Positions 11,765 through 13,761 of a DNA stretch of 13,761 nucleotides are shown in pieces (position 1 is the first letter of the stretch; the number at the start of each line of letters is the position of its first letter). Source of the stretch: Pseudomonadota bacterium (GTDB lineage: Bacteria > Pseudomonadota > Gammaproteobacteria > Steroidobacterales > Steroidobacteraceae); contig JAPTUI010000198.1 in assembly GCA_028067895.1 (NCBI GenBank), forward strand, positions 1 through 13,761, given 5' to 3'. Under the pieces are notes generated by a model. It saw only the letters and a program-made list of their open reading frames with translations, had not been told where the DNA came from and did not search any database. The translations under genes were made by a program, and so were the position numbers.

Positions 11765-12462
11765 GGCGCGCTTCCGGGATCGCTGGATGGATGCTGGCCG
11801 GTCTCGTCCGCGTTCACGGCGGCGCGCTTGCCGCCGATCGCCCGGTGTTCTGTGGCACGGCACGTTGGCAGCCATTCATTCGCGAGGCGGCCGACAGATT
11901 TCGGTTGCCGCCGGATTGGATCGACGCCGTGATCCGCGCGGAGAGCGCGGGGTGTGAGACTGTGAACGGCAAGCCGACGACATCCCCGGCGGGGGCCATG
12001 GGACTCATGCAGCTCATGCCGGCGACCTGGAGGGAGTACCGGAGGCGACTGGGGCTCGGCGACGATCCGTTCGACCCGCATGACAACATTCTGGCCGGCG
12101 CGGCGTATCTTCGAGATCTCTATGAGCGCTACGGATCGGCGGGCTTTCTAGCCGCGTATCAGGCAGGTCCCGGACGGTACGAAGAATCCCTGGAGCACGG
12201 AAAGCCGCTTCCTCGAGCGACGCTGGATTACGTGGCCCACGTGCGCCACGCGATTCAGCGAATGCATGCTCGAGCGGCGCCCATGCCGCGTCCAATTGCG
12301 TCGGCCGCGAGTCCGCTGTTTGTCAATCTGACAGCGCATGCGGTGGCGGGTAATCGCTCGTCCGGGGAGCTGCGCGACAGTGGCCTGTTCATCCCGCTGT
12401 CGCGCCACCGACGAACCGTAAGGCGTACACAACGACGCTCCCCGAAGGCGTCATCACGATGA
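11761..12462 (+). CDS. Lytic transglycosylase (SLT domain), conjugation-associated
   Basis: The 233-residue protein has a signal peptide (1-25, hydrophobic core 'GWMLAGLVRVHGGALA'), then an SLT domain: 'PPDWIDAVIRAESAGC' (50-65) with catalytic Glu61, 'SPAGAMGLMQLMPATW' (75-90), 'FDPHDNILAGAAYLRDLYERYG' and 'AAYQAGPGRYE'. It would cleave peptidoglycan to open a passage for the transfer apparatus, like VirB1. It overlaps TraF by ATGA. The C-terminal 60 residues after 'RHAIQRMHARA' are basic and unstructured-looking. A chromosomal housekeeping transglycosylase is unlikely given the context. Confidence 0.9.
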   Translation: MRRASGIAGWMLAGLVRVHGGALAADRPVFCGTARWQPFIREAADRFRLPPDWIDAVIRAESAGCETVNGKPTTSPAGAMGLMQLMPATWREYRRRLGLGDDPFDPHDNILAGAAYLRDLYERYGSAGFLAAYQAGPGRYEESLEHGKPLPRATLDYVAHVRHAIQRMHARAAPMPRPIASAASPLFVNLTAHAVAGNRSSGELRDSGLFIPLSRHRRTVRRTQRRSPKASSR

Positions 12463-12694
12463 TCTCATCTGAAGCCACAAATCGTGAGAGGCGGGGAAAG
12501 GCCGGATGGGAGGTGCGGAAGCAAGATAGAAGCAGGCGGCACGGACGCGCCGCCAAGTCTCTGTCTGCACATCGGTTTGCGCGGCACGGCCGCACAGGAG
12601 GGGAGTGCCGTCCTCCGCGGCAAGTGACTGCGAGCGAAGGAAATTTCGGGTGCCGCGCACGCCGCGTTGCGCCGGGCTGCGACTGGACCCAGCG
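12463..12694. other. Gap before the relaxase gene, candidate oriT
   Basis: Between transglycosylase and relaxase lies a 232-nt segment with GGCGGC(12535-12540)-8 nt-GCCGCC(12549-12554) and GCGGC(12581-12585)-ACG-GCCGC(12589-12593) hairpins. Similar segments upstream of DUF3363 relaxases are familiar to me from related elements, and relaxases commonly act on an adjacent oriT, so this is the best oriT candidate. No nic motif was identified. A plus-strand frame 12459-12698 (79 aa, Arg-rich, Cys-containing) overlaps both neighbours as ATGA; it looks unlike a folded protein, but could be a real coupled gene. Confidence 0.35.
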
Positions 12695-13761
12695 ATGAAG
12701 CGGAGTCGCGATGATCGCTTTCGGCCACGAGTAGGACCACCCAGATCGCGCGGAGACGCGAGCAGCCAGCGGCTCGTCGGCAGCATTGTCCGCGCTGCCT
12801 CGCGTTCAGGGAAGTCGCTGGGCTACCGCGCGGCACGGGCCCGGCCCGGAGCGCGGCTCGGGCGAGGTTACGCGGCTGCGCACCTGGCCGCTCGAGCTCT
12901 CGGACCGCGCTCGCGGAGGGTGATCGTGAAGGTTCGCATCGTCCAGCATGCGCAGGTCCGGCCCGCGGCGATCAGGGAGAGTCTCGACTACATCGAGCGG
13001 GACGGAGTGCAGCCGGATGGCAGCCCTGGTCGCCTCGAGGCGGCACGGCAAGATGAGATCGACGCTGAGTCCTTTGCCCGCCGGATCGAGCCCGACCGGC
13101 ATCATTTCAAGATCATCGTCTCGCCGGAGGATGGCGCAAAGATCGGCGATCTGAAGTCCTACACCCGTGAGTTCATGGCGCAGGTCGAGCGCGATCTTGG
13201 GACGCGGCTCGATTGGGTGGCGACCGACCACTGGGACACTGACAATCCGCACATCCACATCCTGCTGCGAGGCAAGGACGAGGCTGGCGATGACCTCGTC
13301 ATCGCCGGAGAGTACATCGCTCACGGCATGCGCCATCGCGCCGCGGAACTCGCCACGCGATGGCTCGGGCCGCGGACGGAGCGGGAGATCCGGGAGAGTT
13401 TGACGCGGGAGGTCGAGCAGGAGCGGTGGACGACCCTCGATCGGGTCCTCCAGCGGAGCGCGCAGGGCAGTATTCTGGACCTGGCCGACCTATCCTCCTC
13501 TGTCCGGGACCGAGAGCAGCGGGTAGTCCTGATCGGCCGCTTGCAGCGTCTCGGAGAGCTCGGCCTCGCCGAGCGCCTCGCCCCGGACCGCTGGCAGCTC
13601 TCAGCGGATTTCGAGCCGCTTCTGCGGGCCATGGGTGAGCGGGGGGACATTATCCGCCGCATGCAGCGCGCGCTCGGCGGTGAGCGCCGCGAGCTTGCCA
13701 CCTTCGACAATTCCGAGCTTCCCGAATCCATCACCGGCCGCGTGATCGGCAAAGGCCTCGT
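12695..13761 (+). CDS. DUF3363-type relaxase/mobilization nuclease, 3' end outside the window
   Basis: ATG 12695 opens a frame that stays open to the end of the window (355 residues seen). Residues 1-75 are Arg/Ala-rich, as is usual for this family's N-terminus. From 76 comes the relaxase core: 'VIVKVRIVQHAQ' (76-87), 'LDYIERDGVQPDG' (97-109, Tyr99), 'DRHHFKIIVSPED' (134-146) and the HUH metal site 'DHWDTDNPHIHILLRG' (178-193, His179/His186/His188). 'GEYIAHGMRHRAAELATRWLGPRTERE' follows, then the start of the DUF3363 region. It should nick oriT and pilot the strand into the recipient. The first ATG overlaps a TGA as ATGA, with a weak GGA ribosome binding site. An internal GTG at 12920 would drop the basic tail and is less likely. 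Confidence 0.9.
   Translation, partial: MKRSRDDRFRPRVGPPRSRGDASSQRLVGSIVRAASRSGKSLGYRAARARPGARLGRGYAAAHLAARALGPRSRRVIVKVRIVQHAQVRPAAIRESLDYIERDGVQPDGSPGRLEAARQDEIDAESFARRIEPDRHHFKIIVSPEDGAKIGDLKSYTREFMAQVERDLGTRLDWVATDHWDTDNPHIHILLRGKDEAGDDLVIAGEYIAHGMRHRAAELATRWLGPRTEREIRESLTREVEQERWTTLDRVLQRSAQGSILDLADLSSSVRDREQRVVLIGRLQRLGELGLAERLAPDRWQLSADFEPLLRAMGERGDIIRRMQRALGGERRELATFDNSELPESITGRVIGKGL

Overview
The window is GC-rich and its gene families point to a proteobacterium. The TraF / lytic transglycosylase / DUF3363 relaxase / RPA-type initiator set is common in Alpha-, Beta- and Gammaproteobacterial conjugative elements. Nothing seen fixes the genus. There are no rRNA, tRNA or CRISPR signals. 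The region looks like accessory DNA: regulators, gene relics, a transposon remnant and the start of a conjugative or integrative element.

Left part (1-5.3 kb): two relics on the minus strand come first, a short-chain dehydrogenase lacking its cofactor-binding N-terminus and an AbiEi-like winged-helix antitoxin gene cut by one TAA codon. Next is a two-gene minus-strand unit (small basic protein plus a 216-residue 'VFINCPFD...FNMPMELG' protein) of unknown function, with a possible TIR/nucleoside-deoxyribosyltransferase-like fold. A regulatory cassette follows: an XRE repressor gene on the plus strand, divergent from a 125-residue helical protein, an ECF/FecI-like sigma factor (joined by an ATGA overlap) and a Myb/SANT-like HTH protein that lies in the sigma reading frame but has its own ribosome binding site. 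The divergent promoter carries two GATAC-N7-GTATC palindromes. Two further small XRE genes follow.

Middle (5.37-7.88 kb): a divergent TetR / medium-chain dehydrogenase pair, visibly less GC-rich than its surroundings, sits next to a decayed IS4-family transposase. The block is bracketed by imperfect inverted repeats; the right one overlaps the transposase stop and the left one overlaps the TetR stop. This suggests an IS4-derived element that carried the TetR-dehydrogenase pair as cargo.

Right part (7.9-13.76 kb): the leading end of a conjugative or integrative element. In order: a 47-residue two-helix membrane protein with its own terminator (too short for usual gene calling), DUF2958 under a 17-bp hairpin that buries its ribosome binding site, an oppositely oriented primase-like fragment, an AlpA/excisionase-like HTH protein, an RPA-family replication initiator followed by three iteron-like repeats, a TraF-type S26 peptidase, a lytic transglycosylase, a possible oriT, and a DUF3363 relaxase that runs off the window. 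The initiator and iterons would allow autonomous replication, while the peptidase, transglycosylase and relaxase would serve conjugative DNA transfer.
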